This document shows, piece by piece, positions 1 to 9,190 of a stretch of DNA of 64,000 nucleotides. Every line of letters begins with the position of its first letter. Positions within the stretch are counted from its first letter, which is position 1. The notes beneath the pieces are model-generated. The model did not search any database, was not told the DNA's origin, and saw only the letters and a list, made by a program, of their open reading frames with translations. A program made the translations under genes and the position numbers. Source of the stretch: Duganella sp. SG902 (lineage in GTDB: Bacteria; Pseudomonadota; Gammaproteobacteria; Burkholderiales; Burkholderiaceae_D); contig NZ_JABMJK010000012.1 in assembly GCF_013376005.1 (NCBI RefSeq), forward strand, positions 124,001 to 188,000, written 5' to 3'.

Positions 1-78
1 GAAGTCAATGAGGTATCCGCCGCACTGCGCAGATACTTTAAACTTAAACTATCTCAACATCAAGCGTTTATGCGGTGT

Positions 79-792
79 TTATGCCGATTCCTGCCGCACC
101 AGGCCGGCCTGGTGGATGACGGCGCGCAGCACGTCCGACAGCACGGCCTGCACCGCGTCGTTGGACAGCTGACCCGGCGCGATGCTCTTCAGGGCGTCGG
201 CGGCGCCGTGCAGGCCGAGCGTGATGCAGCCCGCGTGCAGGCGGTCGATGCGCGCCTGGGCCTCGGCCTGCTCGCCCTTGGCCAGCATGGTTTGCAGGTC
301 GCCGGCGGCGGCGGTCAGCTGGTTCTGGAAACCGCTCAGGTAGACCAGCAGGCGCTCGCCGTTGATGCCGAGGCGGCGCAAGGTGTCGGCCGGGGCTTCC
401 GCGTGGTGGTCGTAGCCGCTGGCCGCCTGGTCGAGGAAATTCGTCAGGTGCACGCGCACCTGCTCCGCCTGGAACGGCTTGACGATATAGCCGGCGGCGC
501 CGGATTTGGTGGCCTCCTGCACGGTGTCCTTGTCGTTGGCCGAGGTGACCAGCACGAACGGCATGCTGTTGAGTTCAGCGTGCGACTTCACCCGCTGCAG
601 CAACTCCATGCCCGACAGGCGCGGCATGCGCAAGTCGCAAAAACAAATGGCAGGACGCAAACCGTCTTCCAGCTGTTGCCAGGCATCGGCGCCATCTTCC
701 GCCTCAACGATGTCGAAACTGCCGCAGCTATCGATCAGGTGCATCAGCACCATGCGCGAGACGACATCATCGTCCACTACCAGAACTTTCAT
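79..792 (-). CDS. Response regulator, REC domain plus Hpt-like C-terminal region
   Basis: A 237-residue response regulator. Residues 1-125 are a receiver domain: the acidic cluster D7-D9, phospho-acceptor D53 (in FCDLRMP), the Thr/Ser of LVTSA near 83 and the invariant Lys in IVKPF near 105 are all visible. No DNA-binding or GGDEF output domain follows. Residues 135-237 look all-helical and contain an LHAGCITLG stretch around H186 that resembles a degenerate phosphotransfer (Hpt) helix without the usual KGSA residues; that reading is inference. It lies 78 bp downstream of the large hybrid kinase on the same strand, so it probably receives phosphate from it or from the kinase's own Hpt domain. 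Output is unknown. Confidence in the REC domain is high. Confidence 0.9.
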   Translation of the reverse strand: MKVLVVDDDVVSRMVLMHLIDSCGSFDIVEAEDGADAWQQLEDGLRPAICFCDLRMPRLSGMELLQRVKSHAELNSMPFVLVTSANDKDTVQEATKSGAAGYIVKPFQAEQVRVHLTNFLDQAASGYDHHAEAPADTLRRLGINGERLLVYLSGFQNQLTAAAGDLQTMLAKGEQAEAQARIDRLHAGCITLGLHGAADALKSIAPGQLSNDAVQAVLSDVLRAVIHQAGLVRQESA

Positions 793-870
793 GTGGCTCC
801 CTGTGTCGTTTTGTCTGATCTTACATCAATCAGTATTTCTTGCAACGTCCCGGACATTAAACGTTGCGCC

Positions 871-3800
871 TTACTGCGTGCTAGCCGCGCGCACCCGCTC
901 CAGCAGGCGGCGCAACTGCGGCATGGCCGATTCCACCTGCGCCCAGTTGCCATGGTCCGCCTCCATTTCCAGATCGCCGCACAGCGCCTGCAGTTCCTGC
1001 TCTTCCAGATAGCCGGCGCTGCCCTTCATCCCGTGCAGCAGGCGGCTGGCCACTTCGCAGTCGCGGTGCAGCAGCGCCAGCTCCAGGTCCGCCAGCCGCA
1101 GCGGCGCGTCCTGATTGAACACGCTGCGCAGCCGGGCTTTCAGATCGCTAGCGCCGCCGCTGTGCTGCGCCACGCGCGACGTCTCCAGCGAGGCCGGCGC
1201 CACGCCAAACATCGCATCCAGCTCCGGCGTGCCCAGCGCCGGATTGCGGCGCGGCTGCATGCGCGGCAGCTGGAAGCCGCGCTGCAGCTGGCGCTCGATC
1301 GCGCGGCTCAGCTGGAAGTGCAGCTTGTCCTCGTCGATCGGCTTGGTGAGGAAATCATCCATGCCCGAGGCGAGGTAGCGGCTGCGGTCTTCCTCGCTGG
1401 CGTTGGCGGTCAGCGCGATGATCATCAGTTCCTGGTCGCGCACCGGCGCGCCATCCGGGCCGCCGGAACGGATCAGCCGCGTGGCGCTGGCGCCGTCCAT
1501 CTCCGGCATGCGGCCGTCCATCAGGATCAGGTCATAACGGGTCAGCGAGCAGGCTTTCACGGCCAGCGCGCCATTGGCCGCGATGTCCACCTTGTGGCCG
1601 AGGTCTTCCAGCATCATGCGGATGATGATCTGGTTGGTCGGGAAGTCCTCCGCGCACAAGACCTTGAGCTGGTGGCTGTGCGGCTCGCGCGGCACGTGCG
1701 GCACCACCGGCGGCGGCACGCCGTTCGGCAGCGGCACTTCAAACATGAACACGCTGCCCTCGCCCGGCGTGCTGACGGCGTTGATGCTGCCGCCCATCAG
1801 CTCCACCAGCTGGCGACAGATCGCCAATCCCAGGCCGGTGCCGCCGTAGCGGCGCGTGGTGGAGGCGTCGGCCTGCTCGAACTGCTGGAACAGGCGTGGA
1901 ATGGCATCGGCCTCGATGCCGATGCCGGTGTCGGCCACGCTGAAGCGGATGAGATTCCGCTGGCTGTCGTCCGGCACGCGCTCCACCCGCATCCTGACCG
2001 AGCCTTGCTGGGTGAACTTGAAGGCGTTGCCCACCAGGTTGACCAGCACCTGGCGCAGGCGCGTCGGATCGCCCACCACGAATTGCGGCAGGTTCTCGTC
2101 GAATTCCAGGCTGAAGCCGACGCTGTGCGCCGCCGCCTGCTCCTCGAACAGGCTGACCACGTTCTCCACCGCCGCCGGCAGCGAGAAGTCGATGTTCTCG
2201 ATGGTCAGCTTGCCCGCCTCGATCTTGGAGAAGTCCAACAGGTCGTTGATGATGGACAGCAGCGACTGCGCGTTGGCCTGGCCGCGCAGGATCTGCTCGC
2301 GCGTGCCGGCCGCCAGGCTCGGGTCGCGCAGCGCGAAGCCAAGCATGCCGATCACGCCGGCCAGCGGGGTCCGCATCTCGTGGCTCATATTGGCCAGGAA
2401 TTCGGATTTCTGGCGGGTCGCATCCTCCGCCTTCTGCTTGGCGTAGCGCAGGCGCTCCTCGTTGTCCTGCAAGGCGCGGTTGGCCAGCGCCAGCTCCTCG
2501 GTGTGCAGCCGCACCTGGCGTTCCTGCGCCAGCAACTGGTCCTGCGTCTGGCGCAGGGTTTGCAGCGTGTCCTCCAGCTGCTGGTAGGCGCGCGCGTTTT
2601 CCAGACCGGCCGCCGCGTGCGAAGCCAGCGTTTGCAGCATGTCCATGTGCACGCGCTGGTAGCTGTTGCGCTCCGTGCTTTGCACGCAAATCAGGCCGAC
2701 CACGCGGTCGCCCACGATCAGGGGCGCGTACATCATCGAATGGGCCGGCGCCACCGGCATGCCGTCCTCGCGCACGCAGGGCACCAGCGTGTCCAGCCCC
2801 GATTCGTCCATGTAGTCGCGGAACTCCTTGTGGAAGTCGTTGATGAAGATCGGCTTGCGCTGGGTGACACACCACACCGCCAGCTGGTTGGGCTGGTCCA
2901 GGCGGCGCTGGTATGGCAAGGTGCGCACGCCGCCCTCGATCGCGAACGGGAAGTCGATCACGCCGTCGTCCTCGCGCACGAAGCCGATGCCGAAGATCTG
3001 CGCGTTCATCAGGTCATTCACGTGGCGGTACAGCGTCTGCATGGTGGTTTCCATGTCCAGCGAGGCGCTCATCTCGCGCCCCAGCTCGCTCAGCACCGAG
3101 ATGTTGCGGTGCGCCTGCTCCACCTCCTCCTTCTGGCGCTCGGTGTCGATGCGGCGCTGCTCGGCCTCGGCGCGCTGCGCTTCCGCCTCCAGCCGGCGCC
3201 GCTCCAACTCATGTTTTTGCTGTTGCAGCTGCTGGTTCTTGTACTCGACTTCCGCCGTGCGCGAGCCGACCAGGTGCTCCAGCCGCCACTGCTGATGGCG
3301 CAGCGCGCGCACGCGCGCATGGTAGGCGGCGTAGGCGGCGCCGGCCGCCAGCACCGCCAGCACGCTGCGGAACCACCAGGTTTTCCAGAACGGCGGCTGG
3401 ATGGTGATTTCCAGCGTGGCCGCGTTGTCGTTCCAGATGCCGTCCTTGTTGGCGGCCTTCACGCGGAACACGTACTTGCCCGGATCAAGGTTGGTGTAGG
3501 TGGCGAAGCGCTTGGTGGAATCGGTCACCACCCAGTCCTCGTCGAAGCCCTGCAGCTGGTAGGCGAAGCGGTTGCGCTGCGGCGCGGCGTAGTGCAGCGC
3601 CGCGAACTCCAGCGAGAACACCGAGTCGGCCTCCAGCAGCGTCAGGGCGCTGGTGTGCTCGATCGCGGTTTTCAGCACCTCGCCATGCTCGCCCTGCCCC
3701 GGCTTGAGCGACTTGTTGAAGATCTGGAAGTCGGTGATGGCCACCGTCGGCGCCACGCTGTTTTCGCGCACGTCGGCCGGCGAGAAGGCGGTGATGCCGT

Positions 3801-5808
3801 TAAAGCCGCCGAAGTACAAGGTGCCGTCGGCGGTGCGCAGCGCCGCGCCGTCAAAGTAGGCGCCCTCGATGGTGCCGTCGGCGCCGCTGTAGTTGCGCAC
3901 CAGCCCCGTCTCGATGTTCAGGCGCGACAGGCCGCTGTTGGTGCTCATCCAGAGATTGCCGGCGTCGTCCGGCAGGATCGAGGCGATGGCGTCGTCGGCG
4001 ATGCCGTCCTTGCGCAGGTAGCGGCGGAACTTGACGCTGCCGTCGGCCGCCACCTCCATCTTGTTCAGGCCCGCCGCCGTGCCGACCCATATCGCGCCGC
4101 GCCCGTCCTCGTACAGGTAATGCACCTCGTCGTGACTGAGGCTTTCCGGATCATTGGGGTCGCGCCGGAAGTGGCGGAACTTGCCGCTCTTGCGGTCCAG
4201 CAGATCGAGGCCGTTGAAGGTGCCGACCCACAGCTGGCCGCGGCGGTCCTCCAGGATCGGCCGCACCACATTGTCCGACAGGCTGCCCGGATCGGCCGGA
4301 TCGTGGCGGTAGGTCTGCGACTCCAGGGTGACCGGATCGAGCCGGTGCAAGCCGCCGCGCGAGGCGATCCACAGCATGCCGCTGCGGTCACCGACGATAT
4401 TGCGGATGGTGTCGCTGGCGGGATCGCCGCGCACGAAGGACAGCGAGCGGATCGCGCCGGTCGCGACGTTCAGGTGATTGACGCCGGCCGGCCCGCCCAG
4501 CCACAGGTTGCCGTTCTTCTCGCGCCACAGCGCGGTCACCTGGTCGTCGCTGATGCTGTTGGCGTTTTGCGGATTGTGGCGCCACACCTTGCTTTCGCCG
4601 GTGAGCGGGTCATACAGATTGAGCCCGCCGCTGCTGCCCAGCCACAGCTTGCCGCGGCCATCCGAGATGATGCTGCGGATCTTGTTGTCCGACAGCGAGT
4701 TCGGTTGCTCGGCCAGGCGCACGATGCGGGCGAAACCGCCGCTGCCCATGTCCACCCGGCTGACGCCATCGTTCCAGGTGCCGACCCAGAAGGTGCCGAC
4801 GCGGTCGCGGTACAGCGAGGAGATCTGGTTGTCGGCCACACTGTGGGTGTCGCCGACCTGGTGCCGGTACTGCACCAGCCGTTCCTCGCCCGGCATCCAG
4901 CGGAACAGGCCATCGGCCAGCGAGCCTACCCACAGATTGGTTTCGGCGTCCTCGTACAAGGTGGTGATGCTGACGCCGGCCCTGAGTCCCTCGCGCGCGC
5001 CGAGGCGGCGGCGCTGCGGCTCGGCGCCCAGCAGCCGCCATTGTTCAAGGCCGGCCTGCGTGCCGACCCACAGCGTCTGCGCGCTATCGACCTGCAGCGC
5101 GACCACGGAATTGAACTTGCTGTCGCCGCTGGCGTCGATGGTGTAGTGCTGGAAGCGCGTGCCGCCCGGCGGCAGCATGTCGAGCCCCGACGCGGTGCCC
5201 ACCCACAAGCGGCCGGTGGCGTCGCGCGCCAGCGCGTTCACATGGTCGTTGGCCAGGCTGCCGGCATCGGCCGGATCGTGGTGCCAGCTGGTGAAGCGCT
5301 TGCTGGCCGGGTCGAAGTGATGCAGGCCGTCGGTGGTGGCCACCCACAGGCCGCCCAGGCCATCGTCGGCGATCGCGCGCACGTGGCGGTTGCCGTTGCC
5401 GCGCTGGCTGGATTCGCGCGGCAGGAAATGGGTGAAGGTCCTGGTGGTGGAGTCGTAGCGATCGAGGCCGCCGTCGGTGCCCACCCACAGCTGGCCGGAA
5501 CGGTCCAGGTGCAGCACGCGCACCCAGTTGTCGACCAGGCTGCGCGGATCGGACACCGCGCTTTTATAGGTGACGGTGCGGTAGCCGTCGAAGCGCGTCA
5601 GGCCGGCCTGGGTGCCCAGCCAGATGAAGCCCTGCTTGTCCTGCGCGATGGCCAGCACGGTTTCCTGCGCCAGCCCGTGCTCCACACTGAGCTGCTCGAA
5701 GCGCAGCGTGCGCGGCGGCGCGCCGGCCGATGCCACGCCGTGCCACAGCGCCAGCAATGGCAGCAACGGCAATAACACCCGGCGGCAAAGACGTTTAAGG
5801 CACCCCAT
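871..5808 (-). CDS. Hybrid sensor histidine kinase with periplasmic two-component-regulator propeller
   Basis: A 1645-residue one-protein phosphorelay. In order: signal peptide (1-28); about a dozen Reg_prop beta-propeller repeats (35-690, recurring LWVGT.GGL motifs); Y_Y_Y domain (about 715-805); one membrane segment (about 810-832); coiled coil (840-900); GAF domain (910-1075); second coiled coil; HisKA with phospho-histidine H1143 (SHEMRTP); HATPase_c with N, G1 (DTGIG) and G2 (GGTGLGL) boxes up to 1365; receiver with D1431 (LMDGRMP); C-terminal Hpt with H1592 (LHGMKGSAG). Family knowledge: this propeller architecture senses periplasmic ligands, often carbohydrates, in Bacteroides; here the ligand is unknown. 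It starts 3 bp after the patatin gene stop and is followed by a response regulator, suggesting one transcript. Confidence 0.93.
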   Translation of the reverse strand: MGCLKRLCRRVLLPLLPLLALWHGVASAGAPPRTLRFEQLSVEHGLAQETVLAIAQDKQGFIWLGTQAGLTRFDGYRTVTYKSAVSDPRSLVDNWVRVLHLDRSGQLWVGTDGGLDRYDSTTRTFTHFLPRESSQRGNGNRHVRAIADDGLGGLWVATTDGLHHFDPASKRFTSWHHDPADAGSLANDHVNALARDATGRLWVGTASGLDMLPPGGTRFQHYTIDASGDSKFNSVVALQVDSAQTLWVGTQAGLEQWRLLGAEPQRRRLGAREGLRAGVSITTLYEDAETNLWVGSLADGLFRWMPGEERLVQYRHQVGDTHSVADNQISSLYRDRVGTFWVGTWNDGVSRVDMGSGGFARIVRLAEQPNSLSDNKIRSIISDGRGKLWLGSSGGLNLYDPLTGESKVWRHNPQNANSISDDQVTALWREKNGNLWLGGPAGVNHLNVATGAIRSLSFVRGDPASDTIRNIVGDRSGMLWIASRGGLHRLDPVTLESQTYRHDPADPGSLSDNVVRPILEDRRGQLWVGTFNGLDLLDRKSGKFRHFRRDPNDPESLSHDEVHYLYEDGRGAIWVGTAAGLNKMEVAADGSVKFRRYLRKDGIADDAIASILPDDAGNLWMSTNSGLSRLNIETGLVRNYSGADGTIEGAYFDGAALRTADGTLYFGGFNGITAFSPADVRENSVAPTVAITDFQIFNKSLKPGQGEHGEVLKTAIEHTSALTLLEADSVFSLEFAALHYAAPQRNRFAYQLQGFDEDWVVTDSTKRFATYTNLDPGKYVFRVKAANKDGIWNDNAATLEITIQPPFWKTWWFRSVLAVLAAGAAYAAYHARVRALRHQQWRLEHLVGSRTAEVEYKNQQLQQQKHELERRRLEAEAQRAEAEQRRIDTERQKEEVEQAHRNISVLSELGREMSASLDMETTMQTLYRHVNDLMNAQIFGIGFVREDDGVIDFPFAIEGGVRTLPYQRRLDQPNQLAVWCVTQRKPIFINDFHKEFRDYMDESGLDTLVPCVREDGMPVAPAHSMMYAPLIVGDRVVGLICVQSTERNSYQRVHMDMLQTLASHAAAGLENARAYQQLEDTLQTLRQTQDQLLAQERQVRLHTEELALANRALQDNEERLRYAKQKAEDATRQKSEFLANMSHEMRTPLAGVIGMLGFALRDPSLAAGTREQILRGQANAQSLLSIINDLLDFSKIEAGKLTIENIDFSLPAAVENVVSLFEEQAAAHSVGFSLEFDENLPQFVVGDPTRLRQVLVNLVGNAFKFTQQGSVRMRVERVPDDSQRNLIRFSVADTGIGIEADAIPRLFQQFEQADASTTRRYGGTGLGLAICRQLVELMGGSINAVSTPGEGSVFMFEVPLPNGVPPPVVPHVPREPHSHQLKVLCAEDFPTNQIIIRMMLEDLGHKVDIAANGALAVKACSLTRYDLILMDGRMPEMDGASATRLIRSGGPDGAPVRDQELMIIALTANASEEDRSRYLASGMDDFLTKPIDEDKLHFQLSRAIERQLQRGFQLPRMQPRRNPALGTPELDAMFGVAPASLETSRVAQHSGGASDLKARLRSVFNQDAPLRLADLELALLHRDCEVASRLLHGMKGSAGYLEEQELQALCGDLEMEADHGNWAQVESAMPQLRRLLERVRAASTQ

Positions 5809-5811
5809 GCA

Positions 5812-6987
5812 TCACGATTCGAAGAAGGCCAGCACATCGCTCTTGCGCGCATGGGTGTCGCGCTGGCCGAGGCGAATCAACTCGCAGGTGTAGGTGGATT
5901 CAAACAGCAGGTAGGAGGCCAGCGCGGCGCCGCGCGTCTCGGTGGCGCCGATGCCCGACAACATGGTGCGGATCGGCGCCGGCAGGCTGGCGATGTGGCG
6001 GCTGGCGATATCGTCCAGCCGTTCGGACGGCGCGATCACCAGCAGCTTGATCGGCTTGAGCGGGGTCTTGTCCAGGTACTCCGGCGGCAGCAGGGACAGG
6101 GTCTTGTTGACCCGCTCCAGCCGCTCGATGTCGACCGCCAGGCTGTCGAGGAAGATCGAGGACATGGCGTGGCCGGCGATCTGCGCCAGGCTGGGATAGC
6201 GCGCCGCGTTCTTCTCGGCGGCGCTGCGCGGCGGTTCGGTCAGGCGGCCGGCGCCCACCACCAGCACCTTGCTGGCGCCAAGGTGGATGGCCGGCGAGAT
6301 CGGCGCCAGCTGGCGCATCGAGCCGTCGCCGCAGTATTCGCGGTGGCCGCCCATGTACAGCGGCGTGGCCGGGAAGATGAACGGAATCGCCGACGACGCC
6401 AGCAAGTGCTCGACGCCGATCTGGTCCTGCAGCGCCACGCGCTGCATGCGGATCCACGGCGCGATGTCGGCGGCGGTCTGGTAGAAGGTCAGGTGGTTGC
6501 CGCCGGTGTAGGACGAGGCGGTGACGGCCAGCGCGTGCAGCAGGCCCTCGGACAGCACCGTGTCCAGGCGCGGCAAGTCCAGCATGCGGTGCAGCAGCCC
6601 GACCAGCGGCGTGTTGTCGAGCAGGGAGGCCGGCGGCGCGGCGCGCCATTTGCGCAGCAGCCAGCCGAACGACAGCAGCGACAACCAGCGCGCGCCGGAG
6701 CGGATCACGCCCAGCGAGTCGGCGCGGTAGACTTCCTCGACCTTGATGTGCTGCCAGACGTCGAGCAGCTTTTGCACGCCCTCGCCGAAGTTGTCGGCGC
6801 GGCAGGCCAGCGCCGTGGCGTTGATCGCCCCGGCCGAGGTGCCGCAAATGATGTCGAAGGGATTGCGGGCCGGCGGCCAGCCCTCCTCCCACAGAATCTC
6901 CGATATCGCCTGCAGCACGCCGACCTGATAGGCGGCACGGGCGCCGCCCCCGGTCAGGATCAGGCCTGTTTTCTTATCTGGTCCCAT
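5812..6987 (-). CDS. Patatin-like phospholipase
   Basis: A 391-residue patatin-family serine hydrolase, expected to act as a phospholipase/acyl hydrolase. The oxyanion-hole motif GGGARAAYQVG (13-23), the nucleophile elbow GTSAG (49-53, Ser51) and the second dyad residue in DGS (D221; the family norm is DG[GA]) are all present. No signal peptide or beta-barrel domain is seen, so it is likely cytoplasmic or membrane-associated. The C-terminal 100 residues match the extended region common in proteobacterial homologues. It is 39 bp downstream of ggt and 3 bp upstream of the hybrid kinase on the same strand, so it is probably co-transcribed with the two-component genes. Whether that is functional coupling or simply operon packing is not clear. 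Confidence 0.93.
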   Translation of the reverse strand: MGPDKKTGLILTGGGARAAYQVGVLQAISEILWEEGWPPARNPFDIICGTSAGAINATALACRADNFGEGVQKLLDVWQHIKVEEVYRADSLGVIRSGARWLSLLSFGWLLRKWRAAPPASLLDNTPLVGLLHRMLDLPRLDTVLSEGLLHALAVTASSYTGGNHLTFYQTAADIAPWIRMQRVALQDQIGVEHLLASSAIPFIFPATPLYMGGHREYCGDGSMRQLAPISPAIHLGASKVLVVGAGRLTEPPRSAAEKNAARYPSLAQIAGHAMSSIFLDSLAVDIERLERVNKTLSLLPPEYLDKTPLKPIKLLVIAPSERLDDIASRHIASLPAPIRTMLSGIGATETRGAALASYLLFESTYTCELIRLGQRDTHARKSDVLAFFES

Positions 6988-7026
6988 GTTGCAAGATTAG
7001 CAGGGTCTATGCCGTTTGGGGAGGAA

Positions 7027-8805
7027 TTAATCCCCTAAAACGACACCTTCGCGACGCGGATCGGCGCCGCCGAACCACTCATCCTTGCCGTTGACGGTGC
7101 GGCGCTGGATGCCCTGCAGACCGGAATTCTGGTCATATTCGCGGATATCGTGGCCGCGCGCCTTGAGCTGCTCCACCACCGCGCGGCCGACGCGCCCCGC
7201 TTCCAGCTCGGTCGGGCCGTTGCGGCTGCCGATGTTGGGCAGGCTGATGGCCTGCTGCACGTCCAGCCCCCAGTCCAGCGTCCCCACCAGCACCTTGGCC
7301 ACGTAGTTGATGATGGCCGAGCCGCCCGGCGAACCGGTGGCCAGCACCAGCCTGTGGGTGCCCTTGTCGAACACCAGCGTCGGCGACATGGCGCTGCGCG
7401 GGCGCTTGCCCGGCTGGACGCGGTTGGCGATCGGGCCGTTCTCGTCCTGCGAATCGAAGGAGAAGTCGGTCAGCTGGTTGTTCAGCATGAAGCCGTCCAC
7501 CATCTGGCGCGCGCCGAAGGCGTCTTCCACCGAGGTGGTCATCGACAGGCCGCCGCCGAAGGCGTCCACCGCCACCAGGTGCGAGGTGGATGGCTTGTCG
7601 ATGGCGGTGTCGGCGCCCCATGCCACCTGCATGGTGGCCGGCGTGCCGTACTTGGCGCGGCCCATCGACTGCTCGCCGATCAGCGCCGCGCGCTGTTTCA
7701 GGTAGCCCTTGTCCAGCATGGCGCTCACGCCCTTGCCGGGCAGCGGCACGAAGTCGGTGTCGGCCACGTAGCGGTTGCGGTCCGCGTAGGCCAGGCGGCC
7801 GGCCTCGGTGAACAGGTGGATGCCTTCGGCGGTGAGCTGTCCGTTCACCGGCTTGTAGGGGCTGATGTCCTTGTTCTCCAGGATGCCCAGCATCTGCGCG
7901 ATGGCGATGCCGCCGGACGATGGCGGCGGCGCGCCGCACACCGTCCATTTTTTATAGTCGCCGCAGACCGGATCGCGCTCCTTGGCCTGGTAGCCGGCGA
8001 TATCGGCGGCGGTCAGCTTGCCCGGGTTGGTGGGATGCGAGGCCACCTTGGCGGCGATGTCGCTGGCGATGCGGCCCTTGTAGAAGGCGTCGGCGCCGCC
8101 GTCGGCGATCTCGCGCAGGGTGCGCGCCAGTTCGGGGTTCTTCAGCAGGTAGCCAACGGGACGCGGCTTGCCTTGCTCATCGAAGAAATAGGCGCGCGCC
8201 ACCGGGTCGCGCGCCAGGAATTTATCGTACGAGATCAGCGCGTTCAGGCGCGGGCTGACCGCGAAGCCATTCTCCGCCAGCTGGATGGCCGGCTGGAACA
8301 GGGTTTTCCACGGCAGCCTGCCGTGCTGCTTGTGCGCCAGCTCCAGCATGCGCAGCACGCCGGGCGCGCCGGTGGAGCGGCCGCCCACCACGCCCACTTC
8401 GCGCGACACCGGCTTGCCGTCCTTGTCCTGGAACAGGTGTTCATCGGCGGCGGCGGGCGCGGTCTCGCGGCCGTCGTAGGATTGCACGCGCTTGCCGTCC
8501 GAGTACATCAGGAAGGAGCCGCCGCCGATGCCGGACGATTGCGGCTCCACCAGCGTCAGCACCATCTGTACCGCGATGGCGGCGTCGATCGAGCTGCCAC
8601 CCTGCTTGAGCATCTGGTAGCCGGCCTGCGTCGCCAGCGGATTGGCGGCGGCCACCATGAATTTTTGCGCGGACTTTCCGGCTTTTTCCGCGTAGCCGGT
8701 GGCGATTTCCGGCGCGGCGTCCGGGGTGGCACGCTGCGCGTGAACCGGCGCGTGCAACGCGCCCATGAGTGCGGCGCTCAGCGCCAGTGTCGTCAACCGG
8801 TACAT
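7027..8805 (-). CDS. ggt: Gamma-glutamyltransferase
   Basis: A 592-residue gamma-glutamyltranspeptidase that cleaves glutathione and other gamma-glutamyl compounds in the periplasm. A signal peptide is present (1-23, ending VHA). The precursor is expected to self-cleave before the catalytic threonine, here T407 in DKPSTSHLVAVD, to give large and small subunits. Substrate-binding features include YDGRETAP (about 110-117), the LNNQ.TDF segment after the catalytic Thr and TGSPGG near 490. Length and motifs are complete. It lies 14 bp downstream of a small membrane-protein gene and 39 bp upstream of the patatin gene, within a long minus-strand run. Confidence 0.96.
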   Translation of the reverse strand: MYRLTTLALSAALMGALHAPVHAQRATPDAAPEIATGYAEKAGKSAQKFMVAAANPLATQAGYQMLKQGGSSIDAAIAVQMVLTLVEPQSSGIGGGSFLMYSDGKRVQSYDGRETAPAAADEHLFQDKDGKPVSREVGVVGGRSTGAPGVLRMLELAHKQHGRLPWKTLFQPAIQLAENGFAVSPRLNALISYDKFLARDPVARAYFFDEQGKPRPVGYLLKNPELARTLREIADGGADAFYKGRIASDIAAKVASHPTNPGKLTAADIAGYQAKERDPVCGDYKKWTVCGAPPPSSGGIAIAQMLGILENKDISPYKPVNGQLTAEGIHLFTEAGRLAYADRNRYVADTDFVPLPGKGVSAMLDKGYLKQRAALIGEQSMGRAKYGTPATMQVAWGADTAIDKPSTSHLVAVDAFGGGLSMTTSVEDAFGARQMVDGFMLNNQLTDFSFDSQDENGPIANRVQPGKRPRSAMSPTLVFDKGTHRLVLATGSPGGSAIINYVAKVLVGTLDWGLDVQQAISLPNIGSRNGPTELEAGRVGRAVVEQLKARGHDIREYDQNSGLQGIQRRTVNGKDEWFGGADPRREGVVLGD

Positions 8806-8819
8806 GGATACTCCAGCGA

Positions 8820-9164
8820 TCAGCGAGCGACCACGAAGGCGCCGGCGCCGATCAAAATCAATCCGATGATTTTGGTCGGGGTCAGCGCTTCCTGCAGCAG
8901 CATGGTGCCGAGCAGCGTCACCATCACGATGGTCACCGCCGTCATGAAGGGATAGGCGAGGCTGATCTCCAGCCGCGCCAGCGCAATGGCATAGCAGACG
9001 AAGCCCAGCACATAGGCGCCGCCGGCCCCGCCCAGCCAGGCGAGACGCGCCAGATTGATGCCGGTGCCGGCCTGGCTGGACATCTTGATGAGGAAAGTGG
9101 CGGCGGCACTCGCGACGGAGGCCAGCACCAGCCAGAGATAACCTGCGATAGGAGTTGTATTCAT
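8820..9164 (-). CDS. Small SMR/EamA-like membrane transporter
   Basis: A 114-residue, four-helix membrane protein of the small multidrug resistance/EamA type. The start at 9164 (MNTTPIAGYLW) gives a first helix at the N terminus; a longer upstream frame would add an out-of-family arginine-rich tail. Hydrophobic segments lie near 8-26, 38-62, 68-90 and 95-112. In EmrE the proton/drug-binding Glu14 lies eight residues before a conserved Lys; here the Lys is K27 and the aligned residue is Ser19, so the canonical Glu is missing. That places it nearer ArnE/ArnF-like or undefined SMR relatives than to classical drug/H+ antiporters. It sits between the dehydrogenase gene and ggt. Confidence 0.85.
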   Translation of the reverse strand: MNTTPIAGYLWLVLASVASAAATFLIKMSSQAGTGINLARLAWLGGAGGAYVLGFVCYAIALARLEISLAYPFMTAVTIVMVTLLGTMLLQEALTPTKIIGLILIGAGAFVVAR

Positions 9165-9190
9165 GCGCAGATTATACAGCCCTCCTCGGT

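Noticed and set aside
70..5775. A very long open frame antisense to the hybrid kinase and response regulator
   Set aside because: Its composition (Arg/Ala/Gln/His-rich, no domains) is what the reverse strand of a GC-rich gene gives; the minus-strand genes have full domain sets.
7150..8955. Long open frame antisense to ggt
   Set aside because: Low-complexity, no family features; ggt is unambiguous.
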